Shown: in pieces, positions 1 to 9,901 of the stretch | Layout: each line of letters begins with the position of its first letter | Position numbering within the stretch: position 1 is the first letter of the stretch | Assembly: GCA_021234155.1 (NCBI GenBank) | Contig: JAJEKV010000064.1 | Coordinates: 5,334,001 to 5,398,000 of the forward strand | Length of the DNA: 64,000 bases | Direction: 5' to 3' | Origin: Isoetes taiwanensis | Lineage: Eukaryota > Streptophyta > Lycopodiopsida > Isoetales > Isoetaceae | Made by a program: the position numbers and the translations under genes | Notes under the pieces: generated by a model | Told to the model about the DNA's origin: nothing | The model's input: the letters and a program-made list of their open reading frames with translations, nothing else | Database searches by the model: none

Positions 1-300
1 CCACCACACTCCACCACCACCACACTCCACCACACACCACCACACCCCACCACCACACTCCACCACACCACATCATAGCACCACACACCACTACACACAC
101 CCACCACCACCACCCCCACCACCACACCACACACCACTCCACCACCACCCCCCACCACCACCACACACCACCCACCACACTCCACCACCACCCCCCCACC
201 ACCACACCCCACCACCACCACACACCACTCCACCACCCCCCACCACCACAATCCACCACCACCACCCCCCCCACCACCACCACACTCCACCACCACTCCA
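1..300. repeat. CA/CCA-rich microsatellite block
   Basis: Irregular tandem CCACCA and CCACAC units run almost without interruption to about 300. They are followed to about 440 by a related GGTGTGTGGT-type stretch in the complementary sense. Open frames through it translate to simple His/Pro or Gly/Trp runs and are not taken as genes. A second block of the same composition lies at about 6,000-6,560 in the opposite sense. Confidence 0.95.
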
Positions 301-482
301 CACTCCACCATTTGGTGTATGGTGTGTGGTGAATGGTATGGTGTGTGGTGGGATGTGGTGTGGTGTGTGGTAATGTACACAAACACTAAGGTGCTCGCTT
401 AAGTGAATATGATGAATGTGGGGCATGGTATGGTGCATGGTTTGGTGTGGTATACACATCCTAACAGTTTAGTGTTCATTTC

Positions 483-2340
483 ATGCAGATGCTATTGTTC
501 AAGAGGTTTCTGGACCAACATCCAGAAATTAAGATTCGTCTTCGAGCTTTTGAGAAGCTAAAACCACGGTTTGTTGTGAAATTGAAGGACTTCAATAGTT
601 GCTTTTGCATTCAAAGACGTGAGGATGCAAATGCTAGTGGATGGACTCAATGGGATGAGAACCAAACATCCTAAGAATTGCACTTGCACTGCGATGTTTG
701 TAGATCACATGAACTTGGTCAATGCGAGGGCACACCAGATAAAATTGCAAGTCTGAGAAGCTTTGTGGAGATCTATATTGTGTCCAAAGAGTGAATTAGA
801 TGAGTTTCACAAGAAGGCGTGCATCCTTGGAAATTGTGAGTTGTGTGGAATCAAGAAGTTTCGGACTGTCCCATGGAAGGAAGTGGCGAGGAAAGTGAAA
901 TGGGAGTACATTGACTATGAAAAAGACAACATCTCGAAGTTACGGTAGGAGACCCGACTCATCAAGACAATGAGACGTAACCCAAGGAGCTTCGGATAAA
1001 CCGAAAAGAGCGTCTAAAAAATCTTTCCAACTTGCATAATTTCGGGTACCAATGGCGGCAAAAGCGGTTTAAGGAGCTTCGAGAATCTCCCGGCGGATGC
1101 ATGTCTCTCGGTAGTGGATTTTGCAGAGAACTATACATTCAAGGAACAAGAGGAGGTGCAATCGATCTTGTTGGGTCAATAACAGTTACCATTTTGGTTC
1201 AAATAACATATCGGTATGACTCGATGGGCGGATGAGATTACCAAGGAAACACATTACTATGTATCGGATGATAGGGAACACGATACTTTGTTAGGTGCAA
1301 CACTTTTCATGAAGCATCCGGAGCGAAAGGAAGGGTTCCAAAGAGACATTATGTGTTTTCGGATGGTGCGGATCTCAATTCAAGGCTTCTAGACCATGTG
1401 GCTAGGTACACAAATGACACTGATGTCTATATGATGTGGAATTTTTTTGGTTCTAACCACGGGAAAGGTGAACACGATGGCAAAGCTGCTGAGTTGAAGA
1501 GATGGTTAAGACAAGCGCAATTAAAATACAAAACATAAAATTGGGTAATGCTCATGAAGTGGTAGAAGTTGCCAAGAGATGTTTTTACTTGTGGAACATC
1601 CGAGTGGATGAACACATCCGAAACCAAGAAGAGGAAGAATATAAAAAGGTTCTTTTGGGAAGTCAAGGTGGAGGATATAGATAGAAAGAAAGCATGGGGT
1701 GCAGAAAGGATTTTGGACACTAGGCAGATCCATTGTGTACATGCATTCAATCCCGAATCTCCATTGCAGGTTGCACACGAGGGAACTTTCATGCTTCTCT
1801 TTTCTTTGCTTGGATGGCATGTGGGACGGTTGTGTGAACAAGCACTACGTTGATGATTGGAAACTTCAAGTTATTGTACCATCCTCCAATGTGCATCTTG
1901 ACATTGAGGACCGTAAATCCAAAATGAGTCCTTGTTCTCCTCCAACCCCACGATGTTAGCAAAGGCACTTAGAGTTGGTGATAATTTTGTTGTTGTTGCT
2001 CAGAAGGGAATGATGAGGGGTTCTGAATTTTGGATTCGATGTGCACAAAACCAAAATGGATAGTGGAGAAAGACTTCCAACTCAATGGAACATGGTACCT
2101 CGCCGGTGATAGTGTCATAGAAGGTATGTATTACAAGAAGGGCGCAAGATCAACCGTCAGCTATGATCTTTGCAGTAAAGACGCCTTAGGCATAGTATTC
2201 ACAACACAGATCTGTGCAATCAGACTTCACATGCCACCAACTAAACGTCAAAACAGGATCAGTATATAGGTTTGGATCCTTTAGATGAGGAGAAAATTTT
2301 ACTGAAATTTAACCAAGTTCTTTTCGATGATGATGAAATG
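483..2340 (+). pseudogene. DFAENY-type DNA transposase, decayed
   Basis: The three frames joined across several frameshifts and stops give one protein. In order it has a Cys-rich N-terminal part (about 690-950, with CxxC pairs), then VVDFAENYTF followed by an EEVQS motif (about 1,105-1,165), then HYVFSDG (about 1,350-1,365), then a WNFFGSNHGKGEHDG motif (about 1,437-1,475), then a C-terminal Cys/Trp part (about 1,780-1,860). A VGD...KPKWIVEKDF section closes it (about 1,975-2,250). The spaced Asp motifs look like those of a DDE transposase family that I have seen in animal and plant genomes but cannot name with certainty. At 32.6-34.0 kb a second, diverged copy aligns over the Cys-rich, DFAENY and C-terminal parts, which supports one ancestral gene. 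No full-length frame survives, so this copy cannot make active enzyme. Confidence 0.7.
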
Positions 2341-2708
2341 TAAAACCATTCGTAGTTTTTTCGAACTCATGTGAAGTTTTGTGCTTCACCGTGAAAATGA
2401 GTTTGTCTTGATTTCTTTTGAAGGTTTGAATTCTTCCCTTGAAACACTTGATTCCTTTGTTTGTGAGATGAATTGAATATGAATTTTCATTGAAAATCGA
2501 GGTTACAATAACAATTACGCATACATAAGAAAGATATACGATGATTTAAGTGCGAGGTGACTCATGCACCTACATACTTCCCAATACATATGTTCCTCTC
2601 GGTTCCAAATTTTGTTGCTTCTAATCTTAAAACTTCAAGCATGAACACTCTAACATCAACTAGATCCTCGGTGCGAAATGTCCACAACCTGCAGTTAACC
2701 ACACTTTG
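2341..2708. other. Gap between convergent element genes
   Basis: AT-rich spacer between the 3' end of the plus-strand transposase remnant and the 3' end of the minus-strand protease gene. I see no coding sequence or structured RNA. It probably carries the two converging 3' ends. Confidence 0.5.
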
Positions 2709-3538
2709 TCAATAACAGAGTTTGGTTTGTCTGCTGCATTTAAGTTGACTTACTAGATCAGGCAACAATATATTCACTCCTTTTAAGTACCCCCTCACAA
2801 ATTTGTGCATAAACGAACATACGGCAGGGCCACATGAATGACCATCGGTTTGAAGAGGCGTTCTGGAAATTTTCACAACATCTGAGGTTGTAAAGCTGAA
2901 ATTATTGTGTCCAAGCAATTCCAGGAACCTGCACTCAAAGTTTGTTGGACATTGTGCCACAACAGCAAAATGCAATGAGCAAGCACTAACCTCTCAATAT
3001 GTCTACTTCTGCCATGCAAGCCCGAGCTATCAAAGTGATATATCCCTGGTTTATATCTCCGTGCGAGACACCCGTGGCTTACAATCAGAAAACAGGTCCA
3101 GTGATGTCCATCACAAGCAGGCAAAAACCTGTACTGGCACTTATCCAGATTCACATGTTTCCTTATTGTTTTGTAACTATTTGTGTCCTTGGACAATGTC
3201 GAGTGAAAAAGAGGGTCAAAGAAATGAAAGGGATGGCTCATTCCTTGGAGAATCAAGTAGTATTCCATGTATCTGCAAACATATGCATATCATCTGGCAC
3301 AATCTTGATGATCACAAATCAGATGAAAGTATCACCTTGAGAAGAGGAGGATCAATTGATCATTGAACCACTGCGTATCAGCTTCCAAAATTTTGATGTC
3401 GGTGGAGCTAATCACGACAGTTTCAGTTCCACTCAGCACCACTTCCAGATGTGTATTTGGCTTTAGATAGTCAGGGACTGCCGAAGCTCTATCATCTCTA
3501 GTTCTAAACACACACGAGAACATTTGCTCACAATCCAT
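2709..3538 (-). pseudogene. C48 (Ulp1/SENP-like) cysteine protease domain, element-borne
   Basis: Reading leftwards from 3,538, the fragments give the order expected of a C48 SUMO-protease domain. A WFNDQLILLF segment stands for the usual W-L-N-D start. The catalytic His is in GHHWTCFLI, the Asp in IYHFDSSG, and the oxyanion Gln with the nucleophile Cys in QTDGHSCGPAVC. The triad is therefore visible, but it is spread over at least two frames (3,268-2,873 and 2,975-2,709), so the copy is frameshifted or has small introns. C48 domains are often carried by plant DNA transposons (Mutator-like and CACTA types are known cases). The adjoining upstream sequence encodes an FCP1-like domain on the same strand, so both probably belonged to one gene. 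Confidence 0.75.
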
Positions 3539-3622
3539 TCAAATATTTTAAATTGAAAAAGTACAACACATATCATAGAAATTTTTTTTACTTATATTGA
3601 CTTTCAAAGAGTTTTACAAGAT

Positions 3623-4290
3623 TCATTTATGAAAATACTTGTCGAGCATTTTCATGCAGTTGCGCGACTCTTCAGAATCCCACATGTTCCACATTTGATG
3701 TTCCTTCACATAAGCTGGCACACTTTCTGCAGCCAGAAGTCCCTCCAGCCATGGTTTGAGTTGCTCCAAAAGGAAATTGGAATCCAACCTGTCGGGAGCA
3801 AAACTATTTGGACATATCATTGTGTTCTACCGGGTTGGCGTAACCCCTATATCTCTTTTGTCATCTATCAACAATGTGTTTGTCACCTGGTATCTCCAAA
3901 ATTTCTGGTACACTTTGGACAGATCCTTAAGGAAAATTGGCTTATTAACCACTTTTAATTTTTGTGTTGGTGCGATCATCCCGATTCCAAATAAAAAAGA
4001 AATCGCCCTTATATTCCTGCAGCAACTTTCTCGTCAACAAGTCAACATTACTCTTAGCCATGCTGGACCACAATGCAATCTCAAATTTTGAAAAACACCA
4101 TTCTAAGAACTCCTGAAATCCAGGCCTGGAAACTGCGAACTTTTGATGGTTCAATTTCTGGATGGTCACTTCTGGCTCGGCCGATGCAGGGATCCTCTCT
4201 TTCAAGTCATAAAACTTGCCTAAAACCCATTAAAATCCGAACAAGGAGAATTTTAGTTAACCTCTTGGTTTTGTTGGTTGAGGTTGTATT
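3623..4290 (-). pseudogene. FCP1/NIF-like phosphatase domain, fused upstream of the C48 domain
   Basis: In one frame the minus strand reads VSRPGFQEFLEWCF, then FEIALWSSMAKSNVDLL (about 4,140-4,060), then KPIFLKDLSKV and NTLLIDD (about 3,950-3,860), then ICPNSFAPDRLDS and a PWLEGLL helix (about 3,815-3,740). This is the order of the FCP1 homology (NLI-interacting factor) HAD phosphatase domain: RPG, WSS, NTLLIDDS and NxIxPxxF. Just upstream (about 4,245) a DFNG motif, reached only by a one-base frame change, stands where DLDxT or plant DLNG would be. The first catalytic Asp may thus be kept, but the second is replaced. In-frame stops (for example after VTPTR) mark decay. Lack of DxDx suggests a non-catalytic relative even before decay. 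Confidence 0.65.
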
Positions 4291-4501
4291 GGACTCGTTG
4301 AGCGATCGCGCATCTTGTCCAGATCCGGGGTTTCTTTGTCAACTTCATCACCGTGATCCGCATTTGGCTCATATTCAAGACACAAAAACTTTTTTTTCGG
4401 TGAAGGACCCCCTGATTGAATGAATCTCAAGGGAATTAATTTTCCCCCTAAATCAGATGCACTAGGAATCTCTTCGTCATGGCTTCCAATTTGCGGAGCA
4501 T

Positions 4502-4816
4502 TTATCTACGCAACATAATTGAAATGAGGAAGACCACGTAAAAAATATAAAAAAATAAATCATGTATGTGGCATCGGTACTTACTTGATACAACTGCATT
4601 CAGTTGACTATCCAAATTTCGTTTTGGAGTCTCCATGCCGTCAGCAGCTGGGATTGACTTAGGAGTATCAAATGGGGTGAATTCTAGGTACAACCAGGAG
4701 GTATCTTGCAGTCTCATAACTGATCGAGGCGTGGATAACTGTTGGATATCCTTGGTCTCAAATTTCGCAGTGCAAAACACTAAGTCGGGTGGACCCGTGA
4801 CAACATCGATAAACAT
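4502..4816 (-). pseudogene. Possible N-terminal exon of the FCP1-C48 gene
   Basis: An open stretch on the same strand, upstream of the phosphatase-like domain, encodes a Pro/Ser/Thr-rich segment without a domain I recognise. It begins near 4,816 and runs into an AT-rich part at about 4,560. Only its position and strand link it to the fused gene. Confidence 0.3.
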
Positions 4817-5639
4817 TAGTTAAGGCACTTGTTTGTAGCGAATCTATATTGTTTGCGGCGAACAATATCAAGCCCGTGAGTTGACAACCATTCAAGAGGG
4901 TCACGCACCGGGCTTTTTACTCTCTTTTGATGTTCTGTTTATATATATCTAAAGTGCCCCTAAAATGAGCGGCGATCTCATCCCGGGGGCACTTTAGATA
5001 CAATAAACGGGACAAGCAAAAAGAGACTAAGCCAACCGGGATGGAAGAGACTAAGCCGGGATGAAAGAGACCCGAGAGTACAAGCATCGAGACTTCCCAA
5101 ACCTTGCTTTCACCCCTCTTTGGACTTACTTGTGTCTATTGGTTCTTGTGGTACCACTCGAACACCAAAAGCCAAAAGCCATGTCTCGATCATAATGTGG
5201 CCACAACCGGGGCTGCGGCGGAGTTCTAGAGTGTCTCCAAAACAAATTCAAAGAGTCTTTAGGCGAGGGTTAGAGATGATAATATTTACCTCAAATGGTG
5301 TGATAGACATGGAATGTGATAATGGTGGACCGCATTCTCGCTATCACAACCGGCAACATTTTACCCTCCCATTTTCGCATAACGTCCACAAAATGGACAA
5401 CCTTCATCACCCTCTTCTTACGCCTCGGGAAGCATTGGAAGTCAGGATCTAAAAGGAGTGTCATGACCACTACGCCGCTCGAAAAAAATCTCAAATCTTT
5501 GCATTCGAGGTAGCGACTCCAGCAGATGAGTCTTCACATGCCTTTAGCTCAATTTCAGTTTACATTAATTCCTTATTTAATTGTTTTACCCGTGCAACAC
5601 CGTACCATTTAGCTCTTCATCCTTTAGTTAAACACAACC
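4817..5639. other. No gene recognised
   Basis: Apart from the hairpin at 4,946-5,000, only short, poorly supported open stretches are present. The repeated phrase 'agagactaagccgggatg' near 5,020-5,065 is a short local duplication. Confidence 0.5.
4946..5000. repeat. Perfect 15-bp inverted repeat (hairpin)
   Basis: TATCTAAAGTGCCCC at 4,946-4,960 is matched exactly by its reverse complement at 4,986-5,000. A 25-base loop holds a further short TGAG/CTCA stem. It lies in a gene-free stretch of the 0-7 kb element. Confidence 0.85.
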
Positions 5640-5879
5640 CTAACACCCTCTGCTTTCTTCCAGATTTGTTGTCATGATTGATTGCCATCTGTGCAAATCA
5701 GCTCTAATTTCTGATGCTTTATGCTCCATCAACTCAATCTTTCTTTTGATATCATTTTTCCTATCCTCGTTTGCTTGCAATCGTTGCTTGCATCTATCAA
5801 ACCTAGCTGATGTTGCAGCCAACCATTCCTTCATAAGTCTGCCATAGTCTGCAAAACAAAACACTACGTTATATGTCAC
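5640..5879 (-). pseudogene. Coiled-coil ORF fragment
   Basis: About 79 codons with a heptad-like, charged central part (RFDRCKQRLQANEDRKNDIK and following) predicted to form a coiled coil. It begins beside the GT-rich microsatellite and may be an exon of the element at 0-7 kb. No family assigned. Confidence 0.3.
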
Positions 5880-5899
5880 CTCCTAACATAGTAAGCCAC

Positions 5900-6560
5900 G
5901 CATCTTGATGGAAAACCACAATCACACACCACACAACACAAGGTAGTCTCTACACACCACCACATACCACACACCACACAACATACGCTGCACAGTACAC
6001 ACCGGTGGTGGTGGTGTCTGTGGTGGTGGTGGTGGGGTGGTGGTGGTGGTGGTGGTGTGTGTGGTGGTGGTGGAGTGTGGTGGTGGTGGAGTGTGGTGTG
6101 GGACATGGTGGAGTGTGGTGATGGGGTGTGGTGGTGGGGTGTGGTGTGGTGGTGGTGGAGTGTGGGGTGTGGTGGTGGGGTGTGGTGTGGTTGGTGTGGG
6201 AGTGTGGTGATGGGGTGTGGTGGTGGGGTGTGGTGTGGTGGTGGTGGAGTGTGGGGTGGGTGTGGTTGTGGTGGAGTGTGGTGGTGGTGGATTGTGGTGT
6301 GGGACATGGTGGAGTCCGGTGGTGTGGTGTGGTGGTGGTGGAGTGTGGTGGTGGTAGAGGAGTGTGGTGGTGGTGGTGGAATGTGGTGGTGGTGGTGGAG
6401 TGTGGTGGTGGTGGAGGAGTGTGGTGATGGTGGTGGTGTGTGTGGTGGTGGTGGTGGAGGGTGTGGTGGTGGTGTGTAGTGTGGGAGTGTGGCGGTGGGA
6501 GATGGTAGAGTGTAGTGGTGGGAGATCGTGGGGTGTGGTGTGGGACATGGTGGATGCCAA
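5900..6560. repeat. GT/GGT-rich microsatellite block, inverted relative to the block at 1-300
   Basis: The plus strand is dense in GTGGTGGTG and GTGTGGTGGGG units from about 6,005 to 6,560. A CA-rich lead-in (ACACACCACC type) runs from about 5,920 to 6,000. The first block of the window is the CCACCA strand of the same repeat, so the two are inverted and flank about 5.7 kb of transposon-like genes. Long frames here encode only simple-sequence protein. Confidence 0.9.
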
Positions 6561-6831
6561 CAACTCACCACCACCACACATACCTCATCTATCATTCGGC
6601 ATCCATTGCACGAAATGCCCTACGATGGCATCATAGAGATACAACATGACAATACGACCAACATGATGCAAAATGGTAGTAGACATACGATTCTTGAAGT
6701 GGATTTGATGTTACCTTTTACGTGTTGATAGAAACAATCTAGATCAAGCTTGAGATTTTTTCTATTGTAACACAACTAATAATTGAACATACCCGCAATG
6801 GCATGTTTTGGTCTCGAACATTGCTCTGCTT

Positions 6832-7035
6832 TTACTTTTTGATTGTGAGTTCGGATTGAATGTGTGGTCTAGAGGAACCTGATTTGGTTATTTCCCTATC
6901 ATCTTCATCATCCCTGTCACTTTTACTATTTTCCTCCTCGTCAGGTTGGATTTGCCTATGCTTTCTCTTGGGTCTAGAAGAACTGGCCTCGGCTTTCTCA
7001 TCGGGAGTTTTATAATAATCGAGAAGCTCTTCCAA
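6832..7035 (-). pseudogene. Highly charged short ORF
   Basis: Sixty-seven codons rich in Asp, Glu, Lys, Arg and Ser (PKRKHRQIQPDEEEN and a DRDDEDDRE run), nuclear-protein-like in composition, without a recognisable domain. The flanking bases to 7,430 hold no other gene. Its status as a real exon is not shown. Confidence 0.2.
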
Positions 7036-7590
7036 TTATGACCTCCCCTTTATATGCGGATAATAAGCCAAGCGCCCGTGTTCCAAGAGCCATTCCACCC
7101 CATGTATGTGGCTTCCCTGTAATTCTTTTGTAAATTTGCATGAACTCTTTGTATTGTTCATTGCTCAGATTCTTCAACATGTACAAGAAAACATATGCCT
7201 TAATTTTTCAGTTTGAACAAAACATTTGGGGAAAATACACAGCTTGATTTATTTGGAACTCTGTCACCCCAAAGCTTATTTAGATCTTAAGTGGGGCACA
7301 ATCTCTTGTTTGAGGAGAGATTTCATCGTGTAACCAGTGGCGTTCAATTCCGACTCCATTAGGGTTCAATCGGCAAGAAGCGGCAAAAAAACAGAGGAAG
7401 AGGTGATTCTTTCTTAATTCAAAAAGGTGGATAATGACGTGGCATAAAATTCAAAATAACCGACGCTCATTAATTCGCACTCCCGCAATCTCCGCTTCGG
7501 TATGCACCACCCGATTCTACCACAAAGGTGATGCCAAAATGTGGCGTCAAAATGCACGTTTTTGATACACCACAGCGTGCTTTTACCCAG

Positions 7591-8706
7591 AGCACATGCT
7601 AGAGAATCTTCAAAATGTTGGACTAGTCTCTGCCCCGCTGCCTCCTGCAATGCGAGTAACATGTCATTTGTTACTCTCTTAGTGGTGTCGAATTGTTGCA
7701 AAATCTCGCGAGTCAGTCTCGCGAAGGCAGCTCATGGTATTAACAGCCCGTAGCTCCTCTGAAAATGGCGGATCTCCCGAGCATCTCTCGCGAAGTATGA
7801 ATTCGCCTTTCTCTTCATTGGCTTCTTCGAGGCTGTTGGTCTCTCCGGGGGTGGCTTCAGCGTGTTGTTCTTTGATGGCCTACCTCCCTCCACATATGTT
7901 ACCTTGTGCTCCTCATAGTACTTCAAGTACTCCTTATACATTTTCGTGTATCGGTTGTACTCCTTCAACTTCTTTTTGTACTCTTGCTCATGCTTGAGTA
8001 CATAGGACTCTCTTGCTGGCCTGCCCTTCTTCGGGTCCGCTGTCGGCTTTGGCCACTTGGGGTAAGGGGTTGCTGCTGCTGCCGATTCCTCCTCCTCGGC
8101 GTCGACATTCGAAGGTACCGAGCCTTCAGTTGGGCGGGGGACCCTTGTTTCATCCTCGTCTGACTCAGTGTCCGAGGATGAAGATGGCGGTCTGTCGGGC
8201 TCCCGCTCCGTTATGGTGACCCCCTTCGCCGGTGTTGACTTCATCTTGCGCCGGGGTTTCTTAGGCACCTCGGGATCCTTCCCTTTGTCTTCCCTCCGTT
8301 TCTGGCATTCCTCCCTCAACCTCTTCCTCTCCAACATCTCCTCGATTCTTTTCCTCTTTGTTGCCCTCTTGTTCTTCCCCATCTTCTCCATCTTCTTAAT
8401 TCTACGCACCATCTCCTCTGGTATATCTTCGTCCTCGTCCTCCTCGTTCTGTCCTCCATCACCCTGGCTCTCAAGATTTTCCTGCTCTTTAGTATCTTGG
8501 GCGTGTTCTTCTTGATCCTGCTACTCTTGATCCTCCTCCTCGACATCGGGATTTGGGTCCGGGTTCTCCTCTTGCCTGGCTCACTCCTGAGCCTCTCTGG
8601 CCTTCTGTTGAGCGGCGAGGACTTGGGCGCTAACGAAATCGTCGGGTACTACCATCCGAGCAGTTTGTTTGGTCCGGGCCATGTTTTGAAATAGGGTGAT
8701 CGCCAT
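7591..8706 (-). pseudogene. Histone H3-like gene with giant tail-core insert, copy A
   Basis: On the minus strand the preferred ATG at 8,682 begins MARTKQTARMVV, identical to H3 for the first eight residues after Met. An in-frame upstream ATG at 8,706 would add MAITLFQN. The copy carries the same two early stops (TGA, TAG) as copy C. An open part from 8,412 covers the basic, acidic and Lys/Tyr-rich insert and the start of an H3-fold (AREIRHFQRS). It then stops at 7,732 where CGA has become TGA after LLIP. The fold continues in frame (REILQQF, ALQEAAG, HFEDSLACAL) to about 7,591, where homology to the other copies ends abruptly. The final H3 helix is missing. This is copy A of a head-to-tail pair with copy B (start-to-start 2,288 bp). 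Confidence 0.8.
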
Positions 8707-8786
8707 CCGGGCGCCTAAAAATCGCCTTTTTGGACGAAGAGCAGCTAACTGGAGAAGGAAGGTGAAAATGAGGAACCCTAATGGTC

Positions 8787-8794
8787 TATTTATA
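8787..8794 (-). promoter_or_regulatory. TATA box of H3-like copy A
   Basis: TATAAATA on the minus strand, in the context CCTATAAATAGACC, 105 bases before the MARTKQ ATG. The same box and spacing occur before copy C. Copy B has lost it at its truncated 5' end. Confidence 0.75.
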
Positions 8795-8903
8795 GGTCTG
8801 GGGATTTTAGGGTTTGGACCTGTAATTTCATGTTGTACAATCCTACAAGGCATTAGTGTTGGTAGGATAAATACATTAGGTTTGTTTAGGCAAAAGGTGT
8901 CCA

Positions 8904-8972
8904 CCACTCACACAAAGTCTTGTGAGAACACTTCCAAAATTTTTGGGATTGGTCCAGGCACTCTGTGAGAGG
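8904..8972. repeat. ~69-bp imperfect palindrome P6 (degenerate)
   Basis: Arms CCACTCACACA and CTCTGTGAGAGG surround an AT-rich centre. This copy has lost the GTGCGC of the left arm. It sits upstream of copy A at the same place as P2 before copy C. Confidence 0.75.
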
Positions 8973-9000
8973 TCACCTCTTTTTTACTCAAACTTTCAAT

Positions 9001-9197
9001 TTATAAAGTGTTTCTTAGTGTTATAGGCCCTATCTTGGCATGGAATTCAGCCTTGATCTCTTGGTAGTAAGGAGTAGCATTGATGGTTGCATCCACATCG
9101 ATCTCCTTCTGAAAAATAGCGAAGACCGAGTTGATGTCAGCTTCAGCCACATGAGCAGTGGCGTTGTACCATATCACCTAAATGCAGATGTTGCCAT
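9001..9197 (-). pseudogene. Small second gene of the H3-like unit, remnant (minus copy)
   Basis: Starting at the ATG at 9,197, seven codons (MATSAFR) are followed by TGA in that frame. Another frame stays open as VIWYNATAHVAEADINSVF and on through QKEIDVDATINATPYYQE to a stop at 9,001. A donor-like AG|GTGATA coincides with the frame change, so the break may be a lost intron or an indel. A TATAAATA (9,308-9,315) precedes it. The plus copy at 31,993 has the same layout. No family recognised. Confidence 0.5.
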
Positions 9198-9307
9198 GAT
9201 GCTAGAGCTCCTGGGGTTATCAAACAGATGAAGAAGCGCCTCTGGGAGCTGAAAAATCGCCTTGGAGTGAGGAGCAAAGGGGTAGCGTGCAAATGAGGTT
9301 GTGGCCC

Positions 9308-9315
9308 TATTTATA
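9308..9315 (-). promoter_or_regulatory. TATA box of second gene (minus copy)
   Basis: TATAAATA on the minus strand within GTCTATAAATAGGGCC, 111 bases before the ATG at 9,197. It matches the box at 31,875-31,882. Confidence 0.7.
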
Positions 9316-9483
9316 GACAAAACCCTAATTTGGGGAAATTTTTGGGTTTGGGGATATCTATCATTCTGAGGTGCTGCTATGCAAATCATAGCAAACTAAG
9401 TTAAAGAATGCATCCTAAGGATTCTATTGCAACAAATTTCATCTAATTTGGAGGTAGTTGGGATAAGTTAGGTCTTGGTTTGA

Positions 9484-9552
9484 CCACTCACACAGTGCGC
9501 GAGAGGCACTTTCAAGATTTTTGGAATGGCTCCTGGCGCACTCTGTGAGGGG
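9484..9552. repeat. ~69-bp imperfect palindrome P7
   Basis: CCACTCACACAGTGCGCGAG at the left is mirrored by CTCTGTGAGGGG at the right, with GGCACTTTCAAG and TTGGAATGGC flanking the centre. It lies between the H3-like and second genes, as P4 does in the plus-strand block. Confidence 0.9.
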
Positions 9553-9686
9553 TGGGGCTCTGTTTGGGTCTAAGATAGCATAAAATTTACAATCTAAGGG
9601 TGAAATCCTACTTATCTCGACGAGTTAGGAGGATTGTGTCCTTACTTTCTACATTTGGCCAAGTCTTGGCAAAGATCAGTGGCCGA

Positions 9687-9755
9687 CCACTCACACAGTG
9701 CGCGAGAGGCACTTCCAAAAGTTTCGGAATGGCTCTTGGCGCATTCTGTGAGGGG
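9687..9755. repeat. ~69-bp imperfect palindrome P8
   Basis: CCACTCACACAGTGCGCGAG ... CATTCTGTGAGGGG, with the AT centre TTCCAAAAGTTTCGGAA. It is equivalent to P3 downstream of copy C. Confidence 0.9.
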
Positions 9756-9901
9756 TGGGGTCAAAAACACTGACTTTTGGTCCAAATTGGGTAATTCTTA
9801 ATGCAGATATCATTAATACAATCTAATTACTTACAATTTTATGCCCTAATATGATCAAAACATAATTTTGTATTTATAAAAAGTTTTGTATTTACAATAA
9901 A

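Noticed and set aside
91-459. Long frames through the CCACCA/GGTGGT microsatellites (also 5,876-6,636)
   Set aside because: They encode only Gly/Trp/Val, His/Pro/Thr runs in all open frames, as expected from simple repeats, with no other support.
7734-8515. Plus-strand frames opposite the H3-like copies A and B (also minus frames at 30.1-31.25 kb)
   Set aside because: They are shadows of the Lys/Glu-rich reading frame (Leu/Ser-rich on the other strand) and have no domains.
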